64,000 nucleotides of DNA from Bog-756 sp963831535 (GTDB taxonomy: Bacteria > Actinomycetota > Acidimicrobiia > Acidimicrobiales > RAAP-2): NCBI GenBank assembly GCA_963831535.1, contig CAWHQP010000008.1:248001-312000 (forward strand), given 5' to 3'. The notes under the pieces are model-generated. The model searched no databases, had not been told where the DNA came from, and saw only the letters and a list, made by a program, of their open reading frames with translations. A program made the position numbers and the translations under genes. Below are positions 45,065 through 55,269 of this stretch, piece after piece; the stretch's first letter is position 1, and each line of letters starts with the position of its first letter.

Positions 45065-45388
45065 TCAGTGCTCCCTGTCGACCACGGTGGCCGAATAGCC
45101 GGCCTCGGCGACGGTGGCGCGCAGGGCATCGGCATCCATCAGGGAAGGGTCGAAGTGGACCACGGCACGGGCAGATCCGAGATCAACGGAGGCCGCACTC
45201 ACGCCGGCCTGTTCGGTCAGCGTCTCCTCGATCAGCGCCACGCACGATCCGCAGTGCATACCCTCGACGGCCAACTGGGCGGTGGCCGCTCGGGCGGAGG
45301 GCCCCAGCGGAGCAGGGATCGGCCCGGGGGAGGTCGGAGGCTCAACGGGCTCGGGAGCAGCGGATACGAACGCGGAAGTCACCGCCAC
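45065..45388 (-). CDS. HMA-domain copper chaperone
   Basis: 107-aa protein with a Pro/Ala-rich N-terminal tail and one HMA domain with the metal-binding motif GMHCGSC (TAQLAVEGMHCGSCVALIEETL), followed by AGVSAASVDLGSARAVVHFDPS. It should carry Cu(I) and hand it to the ATPase encoded 7 bases downstream. The tail, about 35 residues before the domain, is longer than in typical CopZ. First gene of the copper module. Confidence 0.9.
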   Translation of the reverse strand: MAVTSAFVSAAPEPVEPPTSPGPIPAPLGPSARAATAQLAVEGMHCGSCVALIEETLTEQAGVSAASVDLGSARAVVHFDPSLMDADALRATVAEAGYSATVVDREH

Positions 45389-45449
45389 AGCGTAATTCGC
45401 CCGCCCGCACGAGCGAGCATCGGCCGCGGGTGGGCGTTGACCGTGCGGC

Positions 45450-46811
45450 TCATCCGTCGACCAGGCGTTGGAACTCCTCGTCCTGCACGCCGGCTGCCTG
45501 GTTGTCGGCCAGGTCCTCCAGCCACTGACGGGCCGGTTCGCTGTCGAGGGCCTCGACCATTTGCCGGGGAATGGCCCGCACCACGTAGTCCGGGGGCATG
45601 ACCGGTTCCCGACGGTCCCGACGGTCCAGCGCCGCTTCGATGACGGGGGCCCACTTCGCCGCTCTCGCCGGGCCGGTCACGTCATCCCGCTCCACGAACT
45701 CAGGCAGCACTTCGGTCCCGAACAGTTCGATCGACTCCATGATGTCCTCGTTCCGGTTGCGGCCCGCCTGCATGACGAAGATCAGCTGGTCGACACCGGC
45801 CGCCTCGTAGCGCCGGAGGAACTGACGCAGTTGGTCCGGTGTGCCCACCGCACCGCGCAAGCCGGTCTGGTCCCCGGCGGCGGCCTTGGCCCCCAGCGTT
45901 TCGTGTCGGGCGGCCAGAGCCGCCTCGGGCGAGTACCCCATCGAACCCCGCCGGGCCAGGAACTCGGACCAGACGTCGGTGCCGGCAGGGACGTGGTCGC
46001 CGAAGACGTAGTAGTGGGCCAGCGAGTAGCCGAAGAAGTTGGCCCCCTCGATCCCGCGGGCCAGGGCGTCCTCCTCCTTCCGGGCGCACATCATCGGGGT
46101 GACGCATGCCACCTGGGGGTTGACGGCCAGGCCGACCGGAACGCACCGCTCCCGCAGCACCGCCTCGTAGTCGTCCACCCACTGCCGGGCGTCTTCGGGT
46201 TCGATGAAGGCGAAGCTAAGGGCGCCGATGCCCTTTTCCGCGGCTAACAGGATGGTGTCGCGCCGGCTGCAGGCCACCCACAGCGGTGGGTGCGGCTTCT
46301 GCACCGGCTTGGGCACCACATTGCGGGGCGGCATGGTCACGAACCGGCCATCGACTCCTCCGAAGGGCGTCTCGGTCATGCACCTGATGGCCACCTCCAG
46401 GCCCTCCAGCCATGCCTCCCGCTTCGTGCCGCGGTCGACACCGAACCCACCCAACTCGGCCTCCGAGGAAGATTCGCCCGTTCCGAACTCGACCCGGCCA
46501 CCGGATACGAGGTCGAGCATGGCGATGCGCTCGGCGATGCGGGCCGGGTGGTTGTAGCCGGGCGCGGTCTGGACCACCCCGTGACCGATGCGCATCCGCT
46601 GAGTGCGCTGGCTGGCCGCGGCCAGGAAGACCTCGGGGGCACTGGAGTGGGAGTACTCCTCGAGGAAGTGGTGCTCCACCTCCCAGAGGTACTGCACCCC
46701 GAGACGGTCGGCGAGCTCGATCTGGTCGAGGGCGTCGGCGATGAGCCGGTGCTCGCTGCCCTCATCCCAGGGACGGGGCAGTTGATGCTCGTAGAAGATG
46801 CCGAATTTCAT
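45450..46811 (-). CDS. LLM-class flavin-dependent oxidoreductase
   Basis: 453-aa luciferase-like monooxygenase, longer than the two LLM enzymes at 7.8-10.5 kb and of another subfamily. MKFGIFYEHQLPRPWDEG, LGVQYLWEVEHHFLEEYSHSSAPEVFLAAASQRT, and LVSGGRVEFGTGESSSEAELGGFG match flavin-dependent alkane/aryl-type LLM members. The C-terminal extra 100 residues (RDRREPVMPPDYVVRAIPRQ) are not explained. It starts 48 bases downstream of the ferritin-like gene on the same strand, so the two may form a unit. Substrate unknown. Confidence 0.87.
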   Translation of the reverse strand: MKFGIFYEHQLPRPWDEGSEHRLIADALDQIELADRLGVQYLWEVEHHFLEEYSHSSAPEVFLAAASQRTQRMRIGHGVVQTAPGYNHPARIAERIAMLDLVSGGRVEFGTGESSSEAELGGFGVDRGTKREAWLEGLEVAIRCMTETPFGGVDGRFVTMPPRNVVPKPVQKPHPPLWVACSRRDTILLAAEKGIGALSFAFIEPEDARQWVDDYEAVLRERCVPVGLAVNPQVACVTPMMCARKEEDALARGIEGANFFGYSLAHYYVFGDHVPAGTDVWSEFLARRGSMGYSPEAALAARHETLGAKAAAGDQTGLRGAVGTPDQLRQFLRRYEAAGVDQLIFVMQAGRNRNEDIMESIELFGTEVLPEFVERDDVTGPARAAKWAPVIEAALDRRDRREPVMPPDYVVRAIPRQMVEALDSEPARQWLEDLADNQAAGVQDEEFQRLVDG

Positions 46812-46858
46812 GATCGTCCCGTTGGCCGGGCACAGGGGCAGGATGACACGAGAGACCG

Positions 46859-47977
46859 CTAGCCCAGGTCCACAGGTCCGGGTGGTTCGGAGAGGGTCCC
46901 GTCGTCCGCCCGAACCACCGATCCGAGGGAGAGCATCTCTTCGACCAGGTCATCGCCGTCCGGCCGTCCGGCCAGCGCTTCGTCGATCTCGGCCATGACG
47001 TAGCGGAGATTGTCCTGTCGGCGCAGCAGCAGGGAATCCCGCAGTGCCCGATCCCACAACCGACCGATCATGTCGGTACCGGCATGGTGCCGGCCGCCGC
47101 TCCCCACCCAGGTCCTGTCCCGCATCTCCGAGAGGGCGGTACGGAGGTAGGCGACGTGAGGAGTCTCGTCGGCGCGGATGTGGGAGACCAGCGTGGCCGC
47201 GGATCCGTCCCCGGCCACCAGCGTCGCGTCCCCGAGCACCTCCTCGGCCCAACGGAATCCGTGGAAGGCGGAGATCTCGATCAGCAGCAGGCCGATCATG
47301 CGCCCCACCACGGTCTCCAGGGTGAAGTCGATGTCGTCGGGCAGTACCCGTTGCTCCAGGGCCGCCCGTCGGAGCCGGTCCAGTTGTTCCGGGGACTTCG
47401 GCCCGGGATCGATGCCCATCCGGGCCAGCATCCTGGCGGTCTGGTCCTCGGTCACCGGCTGCTCGAAGGCGATGTCCCGGGCCACGAACCACATGCGGTC
47501 GTGACCGGCCTGATCGCCGAAACCGGACTCGTCGCGGGCGTGGGCCTCGAAGAGCCCCCTTCCGATGTGGTCGATGGCCGTACCGGTCACGTCCTCGTCG
47601 AAGGTGGATGGGAAGTCGGGTACGGGCAGGTGACGGAGCATGGCGCCGAATCCCTCCACCGTGCCGATCCGGGTCAGGGCACTGATGATGGGCTGGGGCG
47701 CCCCTGACCGGATCAGCAGCTTGGACTGGGCCACGTTGGGGAAGTTCTCGGGCCAGGTCTCGAGGGGCACGTCGAGGATGGGCGTGGCGAACTGGCCCCG
47801 GCGCTGTTCCTCCCAGGCCTCGATGGCCGGCCACCGGTTCTTGGTGCGGGGGGACAGGTACCGGCCCTGGTCGTCGAAGCCGCCATGGCAGCGCACGCCT
47901 CCGACCCGGAGGGGTTCGACCATGGCGTGGTCTTCCAGAAGCTCCTCGGCGGTGAACTCGGTCTGGGCCGTCGTCAT
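46859..47977 (-). CDS. Ferritin-like-fold protein of unknown function
   Basis: 372-aa helical protein. Possible metal-binding motifs are FEAHARDESGFGDQAGHDRMWF, LLIEISAFHGFRWAEEVL and RADETPHVAYLRTALSEM; spacing fits a four-helix di-metal site, by pattern only. No membrane segment. ATG 47975-47977. It lies directly upstream of the LLM oxidoreductase on the same strand. An oxygenase pair is one reading; the partner in that case is the LLM enzyme. I do not recognise a named family. Confidence 0.6.
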   Translation of the reverse strand: MTTAQTEFTAEELLEDHAMVEPLRVGGVRCHGGFDDQGRYLSPRTKNRWPAIEAWEEQRRGQFATPILDVPLETWPENFPNVAQSKLLIRSGAPQPIISALTRIGTVEGFGAMLRHLPVPDFPSTFDEDVTGTAIDHIGRGLFEAHARDESGFGDQAGHDRMWFVARDIAFEQPVTEDQTARMLARMGIDPGPKSPEQLDRLRRAALEQRVLPDDIDFTLETVVGRMIGLLLIEISAFHGFRWAEEVLGDATLVAGDGSAATLVSHIRADETPHVAYLRTALSEMRDRTWVGSGGRHHAGTDMIGRLWDRALRDSLLLRRQDNLRYVMAEIDEALAGRPDGDDLVEEMLSLGSVVRADDGTLSEPPGPVDLG

Positions 47978-48094
47978 CGGCTCAGGGCCGGGAGCGCCGC
48001 CGGTTCACGTCGTGGGCTCACGGTCATCAGGGTCCCCCTCCTTCGGCACCGCACCTGTCGACGAGTGTAGGGGAGTCCCGCATCCCGGGGCCGG

Positions 48095-50440
48095 CTACCC
48101 GATGGAGACGGCCCCGGCCGATTCGCTGACGAACGCCACGGCGGCCGTCTGGTTGAGGGGTCGGGCCATCAGGAAGCCCTGACCCCGGAGACAGCCCAGC
48201 TCCACCAGGTGGCGGAGCTGGCTCTGGTGTTCGATGCCCTCGGCGATGACGTCCAGCCCGAGGGTCCGGGCCAGACCCATGATGGCGGTGACGAGGGCCA
48301 TACTCTCCTCGTCCCTGCCGGGCCAGAGGGTCGATGAAGGACTTGTCGATCTTGAGCACGTCCACCGGAAAGCGCTGGAGGTGGCTGAGGGAGGAGTACC
48401 CGGTCCCGAAGTCGTCCACGGCGATGCGGATGCCCAGGGAACGGAGTTCGAACAAGCGCCTGGGTGGCGCGGGCCGGGTCCTCCATCAAGACGCTCTCGG
48501 TTACCTCCAGCATGAGCTGGCGGGGGTCGATACCACTGAGGGCCAGCGCGGTGCGGACCTCGTCGGTCAGTTGGGGTGACACCAGTTGGCGCCGGGACAG
48601 GTTGACCGACAGGGTCAGCGCCTCCCCGGACTGCTCACCCCAGGCGGCCAGCTGCTCGCACGCCTCCACGAGGACCCACCGCCCGAGGGGCACGATGAAC
48701 CCCGTTTCCTCGGCGATGGGGATGAAGCGAAGCGGCTCGACCTGCCCGAGGTGCGGGTGGTTCCAGCGCACCAGGGCCTCGAAACCCTGGAGCTGCCGGT
48801 CGACCAGGGACACGATGGGCTGGTATTCGAGGAAGAACTCCGAGCGCCCGAGGGCCCAGCGGAAGCCGTTGGTCAGGTCGAGTCGTTCGAGCATGCGCGA
48901 GCGCATCGAGGTGCGGAACACCTCGACCCTGTTCTTGCCGGTTTCCTTGGCTTCGTACATGGCGGAGTCGGCCTCGGAGAGGAGCTGCTCGGTGGTCTTG
49001 CCGGGCTCGCCGTAGGCCACGCCCACGCTGATGGACAGCCCGATCTGGTTGCCCTCGAAGTCGGGGGCGTCCCGGAGAACCGAGACGATGCGATGGGCGA
49101 AGTCCACAGCGGCGTCGGGCAGGCCCACGTCGACCATGAGGACGGCGAACTCGTCTCCCCCCAGGCGGGCCACGGTGTCGCCGGGCCGGACGATGGAGGT
49201 CAGCAGCCGACTGGCCCGGACGAGGACGCTGTCACCCACGTGGTGCCCCAGCGTGTCGTTGACGGTCTTGAACCCGTCGAGGTCGCCGAAGCACAGAGCG
49301 ACCGTCCGCCCCGTGCGCTGGGCGGAGGCCAGGGCCTGCTCCACCCGGTCGTGGAGCAGGGCCCGGTTGGCCAGGCCGGTCAACTCGTCGTGGAAGGCCA
49401 GGTGGCGCAGGTCGGATTCCAGAGCTTCCCGCTGGCGCAGCGATGACTCGAGGGCCCGGGCGTGGATCTCGATTTCATTGGTCTGGCCGGTGATGGTGCC
49501 GATGAGCCACATCATCCGGAGGTAGATGAGGGCGAAGACGGCGATGCAGATACCGGCCATGACCGGGACATTGACGGATCCGCCGAGGGCGCTGGCCACC
49601 AGCAGGGTGCTGGGGGGTACGAAGCCGGCAAAGGCCACGGCCGGGACGCGGTGCCGGCCGTCGTTCTCCCGGAGGTAGATGTTGGGCTTCACCCGGGGCG
49701 GGGGTGCCTCGGTCTCGGCCATCGAGGGATGGAGGGCAGCAGCACCGAGGAGGACAAAGGCCACGAGGAACAGGGCATTCACGCCACTGGTGGCTGTGTA
49801 GCGGCCGTGCAGCGCCAACAGGTCGTAGACCATGTCGGCCACCGCCAGCGTGACCAGGGACGCCGCTACCAGCTTGTGGGCCGGACGGTTGGCCCGCCCG
49901 AACAGTAGGGCACGGAAAATGATGAACACCAACAGCACGTCCATGATCGGGTAGGCCAGAGTCACCAGCTTTCCGTCGAGGGCCAGCGAGGTGTCGCGGA
50001 TGTACGGCGTGCATGACGAACTGCCACAGGAACGTGAGACCGGCCATGGCCATGATGGCGGCATCGGCGTTGTCCTCCCGCTGGGCCGAAGAGCCCGGCC
50101 TGCGGGTGAGGCGAAGCAGTCCGGCGAAGACCAGGGGATAGCCGAGCAGATAGAGGCCATTACCCACCGAAGGCAACGGTACTGCTCGGTGGAGGATCAG
50201 GCCGTATGACGACTGGACGGCGTCTCCCAGGGTGAAACTCAGCGCCCCCAGGGCCAGGAGATACCAGCTGAGCCGATCCGGAGGCCGGTGGAGGAGGGTG
50301 CCGATGAGAATGGCGGCCACCGTGCCCAGTCCGATGGCCAGGTAGACGGCGTCGCGGCCGGTGGAGCCTGGGACCGCGAAGTACCCCGCCGTCACCGCCC
50401 CTCCCGTGATCACCCAGCACTTCCAGGCGTTCTGCCTCAT
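48095..50440 (-). CDS. Membrane GGDEF-EAL protein with three frameshifts
   Basis: About 780-aa c-di-GMP enzyme. The first 300 residues hold about nine hydrophobic helices, a membrane sensor. A GGDEF domain follows with RLGGDEFAVL and the I-site RPGD, then an EAL domain with FEALVRW, LMLEVTE, VDDFGTGYSS, LKIDKSFI and VIAEGIEH. Both active sites look intact. The reading frame changes near 50008, 48457 and 48321, each explained by one extra base; all motifs are preserved when joined. Whether it makes or degrades c-di-GMP is not determined by sequence. Confidence 0.9.
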
Positions 50441-50566
50441 GCTCCGATTTCCGCTTCTGTCGGCTCGATCCCCCTCTATCGGCTCCGATGCCGTTCTGAT
50501 TTAGTCCGGGCCGGGCGGGCAGTCGGCGGACCGGTGCTCCGCCCGGACGGGAGCTACGGTGGCCCC

Positions 50567-51389
50567 GTGGCCACCATCGTCGACAAGGACCAGCTGGTCC
50601 GCCTCCTGGTCCAGGAGTTCGAGGCCGTGACCTCGGTGGTCACCGGCCTCACCGACGACGAGTGGGCGGCGGACTCGTGTCTGCCCGGCTGGTCGGTTCA
50701 CGACGTCCTCGGCCATATGATCGGGACCGAGCTGATGCTGTCAGGCCGGGCTCCCCCGGTAGCCGATGTCGCCCACCTCGAGCCACATGAGGAACCCGGT
50801 GGCCGAGGCCAACGAGGTCTGGGTGGAATCCATGCGCCCGCGGTCCGGATCGGAGATGGTGGCGGGTTGGACCGCCGTCACCGATGAACGGATCGCCACC
50901 CTGGAGGCCATGACGCAGGCCGAGTTCGACGCTCCGTCGTGGACCCCGGTGGGAAGCGACGAGACCTACGGGCGGTTCATGAGGATCCGTCACTACGACT
51001 GTTACATGCACGAGCACGACATCCGCCTAGCCCTCGGGCTGTCCGGACGCGGCGACCCTGACGCCGTGTCTTCGTGCCTCGAGGAGGTGGCCACCGGCCT
51101 GGGCTACATCGTCGGACGTCGGGCCGGCCTGCCCGACGGCTCGCGCGTCAGGATCGACCTGACCGGAGACGTGGAACGGACCTTCCTGATCAACGTGGAC
51201 GGGAGGGCAGCGGTGGTGGACGCCCTGGACGGTCCGGCGACGATCGGCATCCAACTTGCGGCATCCCTGTTCCTCCGCCTGACCGGTGGGCGTGACGATG
51301 GCCCATCGGCACTGGGCAGCGGGGTCCATCTGACCGGCGACATCACGCTGGCCCAGCAGCTGGTAGACAACCTGGCTTTCACCATCTGA
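50567..51389 (+). CDS. Maleylpyruvate-isomerase (DinB-fold) family, frameshifted
   Basis: About 273-aa mycothiol-dependent-enzyme-fold protein. The N-terminal DinB/MDMPI helical domain contains VATIVDKDQLVRLLVQEFEAVTSVVTGLTDDEWA and GWSVHDVLGHMIGTE with a conserved metal-site His. After about base 50783 the frame changes by one extra C, and HMRNPVAEANEVWVES, then the metal-site region HYDCYMHEHDIRLALGL and the C-terminal sterol-carrier-like domain follow. The family uses mycothiol or a metal for thiol-dependent isomerase or transferase reactions; substrate unknown. GTG 50567. Confidence 0.85.
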
Positions 51390-51425
51390 ACTCGTCGCCA
51401 CCACCCAGCCGTGCCACCGACCGGC

Positions 51426-51935
51426 TCAGGGGTCGCTGGCCTCCGACGGCCGGCCTGGCGCCCTGGGCACCCCGGCGACAGCGGCCAGGGGCGGCCCGCT
51501 CAGCCGGTAGCCGATCCACTCATCAAGGGGTTCCGCACCGAGGGAGCGGTAGAAGTGGAGGGCCTGCTCGTTCCAGTCAAGCACCGACCACTCCACGCGG
51601 GCGTATCCCGAGCGGTGGGCGATGGCCGCCAACTCGGCGATCAGCGCCCGGCCCACCCCCGACGAGCGTGCCTCAGGCCGCACGTAGAGGTCCTCCAGAT
51701 GGATGCCGTGTCTCCCCGTCCAGGTGGAGAAGGTGAGATACCAGATAGCCATCCCGATGGTCCGGCCCTGTTCTTCGGCCACGTGGGCGAACACGGCGGG
51801 GGAGGGTCCGAACAGGGCGTCGTGCAACTGACCGCCGGTGATCTGCACGGACTGGGGGGAGCGCTCGAACTCGGCCAGGTCATGGATCAAGGCCACGAGG
51901 ACATCGACATCGTCGGGGACGACCGGTCGGATCAT
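51426..51935 (-). CDS. GNAT-family N-acetyltransferase (SSAT-like)
   Basis: 169-aa GNAT acetyltransferase. MIRPVVPDDVDVLVALIHDLAEFER, LEDLYVRPEARSSGVGRALIAELAAIA (the acetyl-CoA binding RxxGxG/A loop) and VLDWNEQALHFYRSLGAEPLDEW at the C-terminus match the spermidine/spermine acetyltransferase group. The substrate may be a polyamine or amino acid. ATG 51933-51935. Convergent with the MDMPI-fold gene, 36 bases apart. Confidence 0.92.
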   Translation of the reverse strand: MIRPVVPDDVDVLVALIHDLAEFERSPQSVQITGGQLHDALFGPSPAVFAHVAEEQGRTIGMAIWYLTFSTWTGRHGIHLEDLYVRPEARSSGVGRALIAELAAIAHRSGYARVEWSVLDWNEQALHFYRSLGAEPLDEWIGYRLSGPPLAAVAGVPRAPGRPSEASDP

Positions 51936-52003
51936 CGGTGCAGGTTATCCAGTGTCCCGGTGACCCATCGGTTGGGCCCCGGTGCCTCGATGGACCTCGC
52001 CGG

Positions 52004-52973
52004 TCAGGGAATGAGCAGCACCCGGCCGAAGGCCTGGCGGCTCTCGATGTAGGCGTGGGCTTCGCCGGCCTCCTCGAGGGCGAAGGTCCGGTCCACCACG
52101 ACCTGGAGCCGTCCGTCGGCGATATCGTCCAGGTGGCCGGCGATCATGGCGTGGGCGCGATGGCCGAGGAACAGCTCGGCACCCAGAAAGTACCCGACCA
52201 GTGTCTGGTTGTTCCCCCGCATCGTGCCGATGTCGAGCCGACTGGGATCCTCGCGACCGGCGTCGCCGAAGGTCACGCAGCGACCGCGATAGGCCAGACA
52301 GAGAAGGCTCTTTTGCAGGTTCGAGCCACCCACCGAGTCCACAATGACATCGGCCCCTCTCCCGTCGGTGGCCCGGCGCACGGCCTCGACGAAGTCCACG
52401 GCGCTGTAATCGATCCCGATGTCCAGGCCAAAGGGGGTGAGGCGGTCCAGGCGTTCGGGACTCGATGCCGTAGCCAGGACCCGGGCTCCAGCCCGCGCCG
52501 CCAGCTGGATGGCGGCGATACCCACCCCGCTCGGCCCCGGCGTGGATGAGCACGGTCTCCCCCTCCCGGAGCCGGCCGAACTCGAACAGGCAGTCGTCCG
52601 CCGTGCCGAAGGGTACCGGCACGCAGGCGGCTTCCCGGATGGGCACGCCCTCAGGAACGGCCCAGCAGAACGCTTCGCCCACCGCTCGCAGCTCGGCGTG
52701 GGAACCATCCACGCCCACGGTGACCACACGGTCCCCCTCGTGCAGATTGGTCACGCCGGGCCCGGCGGCCACCACGGTTCCGGCGCACTGGTAGCCCACG
52801 ATGTGGGGTGCGGAGGTCATGGGTCCGCCCAGGCGATTCAGGGTGTCACCGCCCTCGATGCTCACCGCCTCGACTCGCACCAGCACCTCGCCACCTGCCG
52901 CCACGGGATCGGGGACGTCCTCGTAGCGGAAGACCTCAGGACCGCCGGTCTCGTAGTACACCGCTGCCTTCAT
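52004..52973 (-). CDS. Quinone oxidoreductase-type zinc-independent MDR, frameshifted
   Basis: About 322-aa medium-chain dehydrogenase/reductase of the QOR type. The N-terminal GroES-like domain (MKAAVYYETGGPEVFRYEDVP, YQCAGTVVAAGPGV) is followed by the NADP-binding domain (SGVGIAAIQLAARAGARVLATASS; family motif AxxGxxG), in the next frame after about base 52532, where one extra G explains the shift. No zinc-binding Cys cluster is present. It should reduce quinones or related enones with NADPH. ATG 52971-52973. Confidence 0.88.
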
Positions 52974-53231
52974 GGCCCGTTCCTCCATCGGTCAACCGCC
53001 GTCGGCTCCCTGGTGGGGACCACCCTAGGCAGAAGTGCGGGTGGCCGTGGCGGGGGTCGACGAGACCGCCGTCCGTCTCCTCAACTCTAAACTCTCAACT
53101 CTCAAGGTAACCGTCTAGATGAGCATGAGGGAGTGGCCGGCCGGGACCGGGTGGCGAACCGACAGCCGGGGCGTGGGCCAAAGGCTCCGGTCGTCCCTCA
53201 AGGGCGTCGGTCGTGGTGCCGATGAACAAGT

Positions 53232-55205
53232 GTGGGAAGCACTCCTGATGGCGGAAGCGATCTTGAGCGCCGCTCCCGCCCGGCGGAGGGCTCGTTGGCC
53301 GAGGTGGAGGCGGAGGCACTGGCCCAGGCGCAGCAGCGTCCGCGCGGGGTCTCGCCGCTGGTCCTGTCCAACGCCGTCGGACTGGCGGCGCTCGGGGTAC
53401 TGGTGGTCTTCCGCCACTATGGGCTGGTCGCCCGCGCCCCGCTCTGGGCCTACGTGGGCGCCATCGGGGGATTCATCGTCATCGCCATGCTGGTCGAACC
53501 GTGGCACAGCGCTCCTCCCGGGTCGCTCCGACGGCATGCCCGGTTGGCCGTGCACGTGCTTGCGGTGACCGTGGTGATCTACATGACGGGTTGGGGACCC
53601 GCACTGGGGATGGCCTACGCCTTCGTGGCCGTGCAGGAATTGCAGATGTGGGGCGCGTACCTGTGGCGCTCGGTGATGGGGTGGTCCCTGCTCACCATCG
53701 CCACCGCTCAGGTCTTGGTGTGGTTCGGCTTACTGCCCTCCATGCTGACCCGGTCCCAGGCCGAGACCATCGGCGCCCTGGGCGCCTTCGTGCTGGCCAT
53801 CGTCGTCCGGATGGTCGGGGCCACCGGCGAGAAGAAGGAGCGGGCCGAGGCCCAACTGGCCCATCAGGCCCTCCACGACATCCTGACCGGTCTGCCCAAC
53901 CGAGCGCTGTTCTACGACCGCACCGACAAGGCCCTGGCGCGCTCGGCCGTCGACGGCTCGTCCACGGCGGTGATGCTGTTCGACCTCGATCGCTTCAAGG
54001 AGATCAACGACACCATGGGCCACAACTACGGCGACCGGGTGCTCACCGAAGTCGGGCCCCGGGTCACTTCGGTGCTCCGGGCCGGGGACACCCTGGCCCG
54101 TCTGGGCGGGGACGAGTTCTGTGTACTCCTGCCCCGGGTGGGTGGGGAGTCGGACGCGCTGGCGGTGGCCAACCGGATCATCGCCGTCCTCGAGTTCCCC
54201 TTCGAGGTTGGGGGGACGGTCCTCGGCATCGAGGCCAGCTGTGGGATCTCACTGGCTCCGGCCGACGGTCGCAGCTCCGACCTGCTTTTGCAACGGGCCG
54301 ATGTGGCCATGTATGTGGCCAAGGAGACCCAGGCTCATGTAGTCGTGTACCGGGACGAACTCGACATCAACACGCCAGACCGGTTGGCGCTCCTCGGCGA
54401 TCTCCGCCACGCCGTGAACAGGAATGAGCTCGTCCTGCACTACCAACCCAAGGCCTCCTTGCACACAGGGCATGTCGAAGGGGCCGAGGCCCTTGTCCGG
54501 TGGCAGCACCCCACGCTCGGCCTCCTCTACCCGGATTCGTTCATCCCCGAGGCCGAGAGGACCGGACTGATCGAGCCCATCACCCACTGGCTCCTCGACG
54601 AGGCCTTGCACCAGTGCCGGCGATGGCTCGACGAAAACGGTCCAACCGGCTCCGTCGAGCTGTCGGTGGCCGTAAACCTGTCGACGCGTAGTCTCTTGGA
54701 TGCCTCGTTGCCCGAGGTGGTCCGGGTGGCACTGGCCAGGTGGCAGGTGCCTCCTCATCTCCTCGACCTCGAGATCACCGAAACCATTATCATGACCGAC
54801 CCGACCAGGGCCCGACGGGTCCTGACCGAGCTGGCAGAGATGGGCGTCACCCTGTCCATCGACGACTTCGGGACCGGCTATTCGTCCTTGGCCTATCTCC
54901 GCGACCTGCCTGTCCACCAGCTCAAGATCGACCGCACGTTCGTCGTCGACATGGTGGGCGACTCCGACGATGCCGTCATCGTCCGGGCGGTGGTGGACTT
55001 GGCCCGCAACCTTGGCCTGCGCACCGTGGCCGAGGGGGTCGAGGACCTCGCCACCTGGGAGCAGCTCAGCCAACTGGGCTGCGACAGCGCCCAGGGCTAC
55101 TTCCTGGCGCGGCCCATGTCACCTCATGGCTTCTCGAGCTGGTTCCATGCCTGTTCCGGTGTACTGGTGGCCCCCACGCCCGCGTCGATGGGCACTACAT
55201 GGTGA
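53232..55205 (+). CDS. Membrane GGDEF-EAL protein
   Basis: 657-aa intact protein. A membrane region of about five helices (near residues 40-190) precedes a GGDEF domain with RLGGDEFCVL and I-site RAGD, then an EAL domain with AEALVRW, DLEITETI, IDDFGTGYSS, LKIDRTFV and RTVAEGVEDL. Both active sites appear intact. GTG 53232 opens the longest frame; TTG 53295, after GGCGGAGGG, is an alternative start. The next GGDEF-EAL gene begins 65 bases downstream on the same strand. Confidence 0.92.
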   Translation: MGSTPDGGSDLERRSRPAEGSLAEVEAEALAQAQQRPRGVSPLVLSNAVGLAALGVLVVFRHYGLVARAPLWAYVGAIGGFIVIAMLVEPWHSAPPGSLRRHARLAVHVLAVTVVIYMTGWGPALGMAYAFVAVQELQMWGAYLWRSVMGWSLLTIATAQVLVWFGLLPSMLTRSQAETIGALGAFVLAIVVRMVGATGEKKERAEAQLAHQALHDILTGLPNRALFYDRTDKALARSAVDGSSTAVMLFDLDRFKEINDTMGHNYGDRVLTEVGPRVTSVLRAGDTLARLGGDEFCVLLPRVGGESDALAVANRIIAVLEFPFEVGGTVLGIEASCGISLAPADGRSSDLLLQRADVAMYVAKETQAHVVVYRDELDINTPDRLALLGDLRHAVNRNELVLHYQPKASLHTGHVEGAEALVRWQHPTLGLLYPDSFIPEAERTGLIEPITHWLLDEALHQCRRWLDENGPTGSVELSVAVNLSTRSLLDASLPEVVRVALARWQVPPHLLDLEITETIIMTDPTRARRVLTELAEMGVTLSIDDFGTGYSSLAYLRDLPVHQLKIDRTFVVDMVGDSDDAVIVRAVVDLARNLGLRTVAEGVEDLATWEQLSQLGCDSAQGYFLARPMSPHGFSSWFHACSGVLVAPTPASMGTTW

Positions 55206-55269
55206 CCACACTGGCGGCCCCGTGGCGTGCCAGTGTCGGCGATAAGCGCGGTCAAGTCACCCGGCCGTC

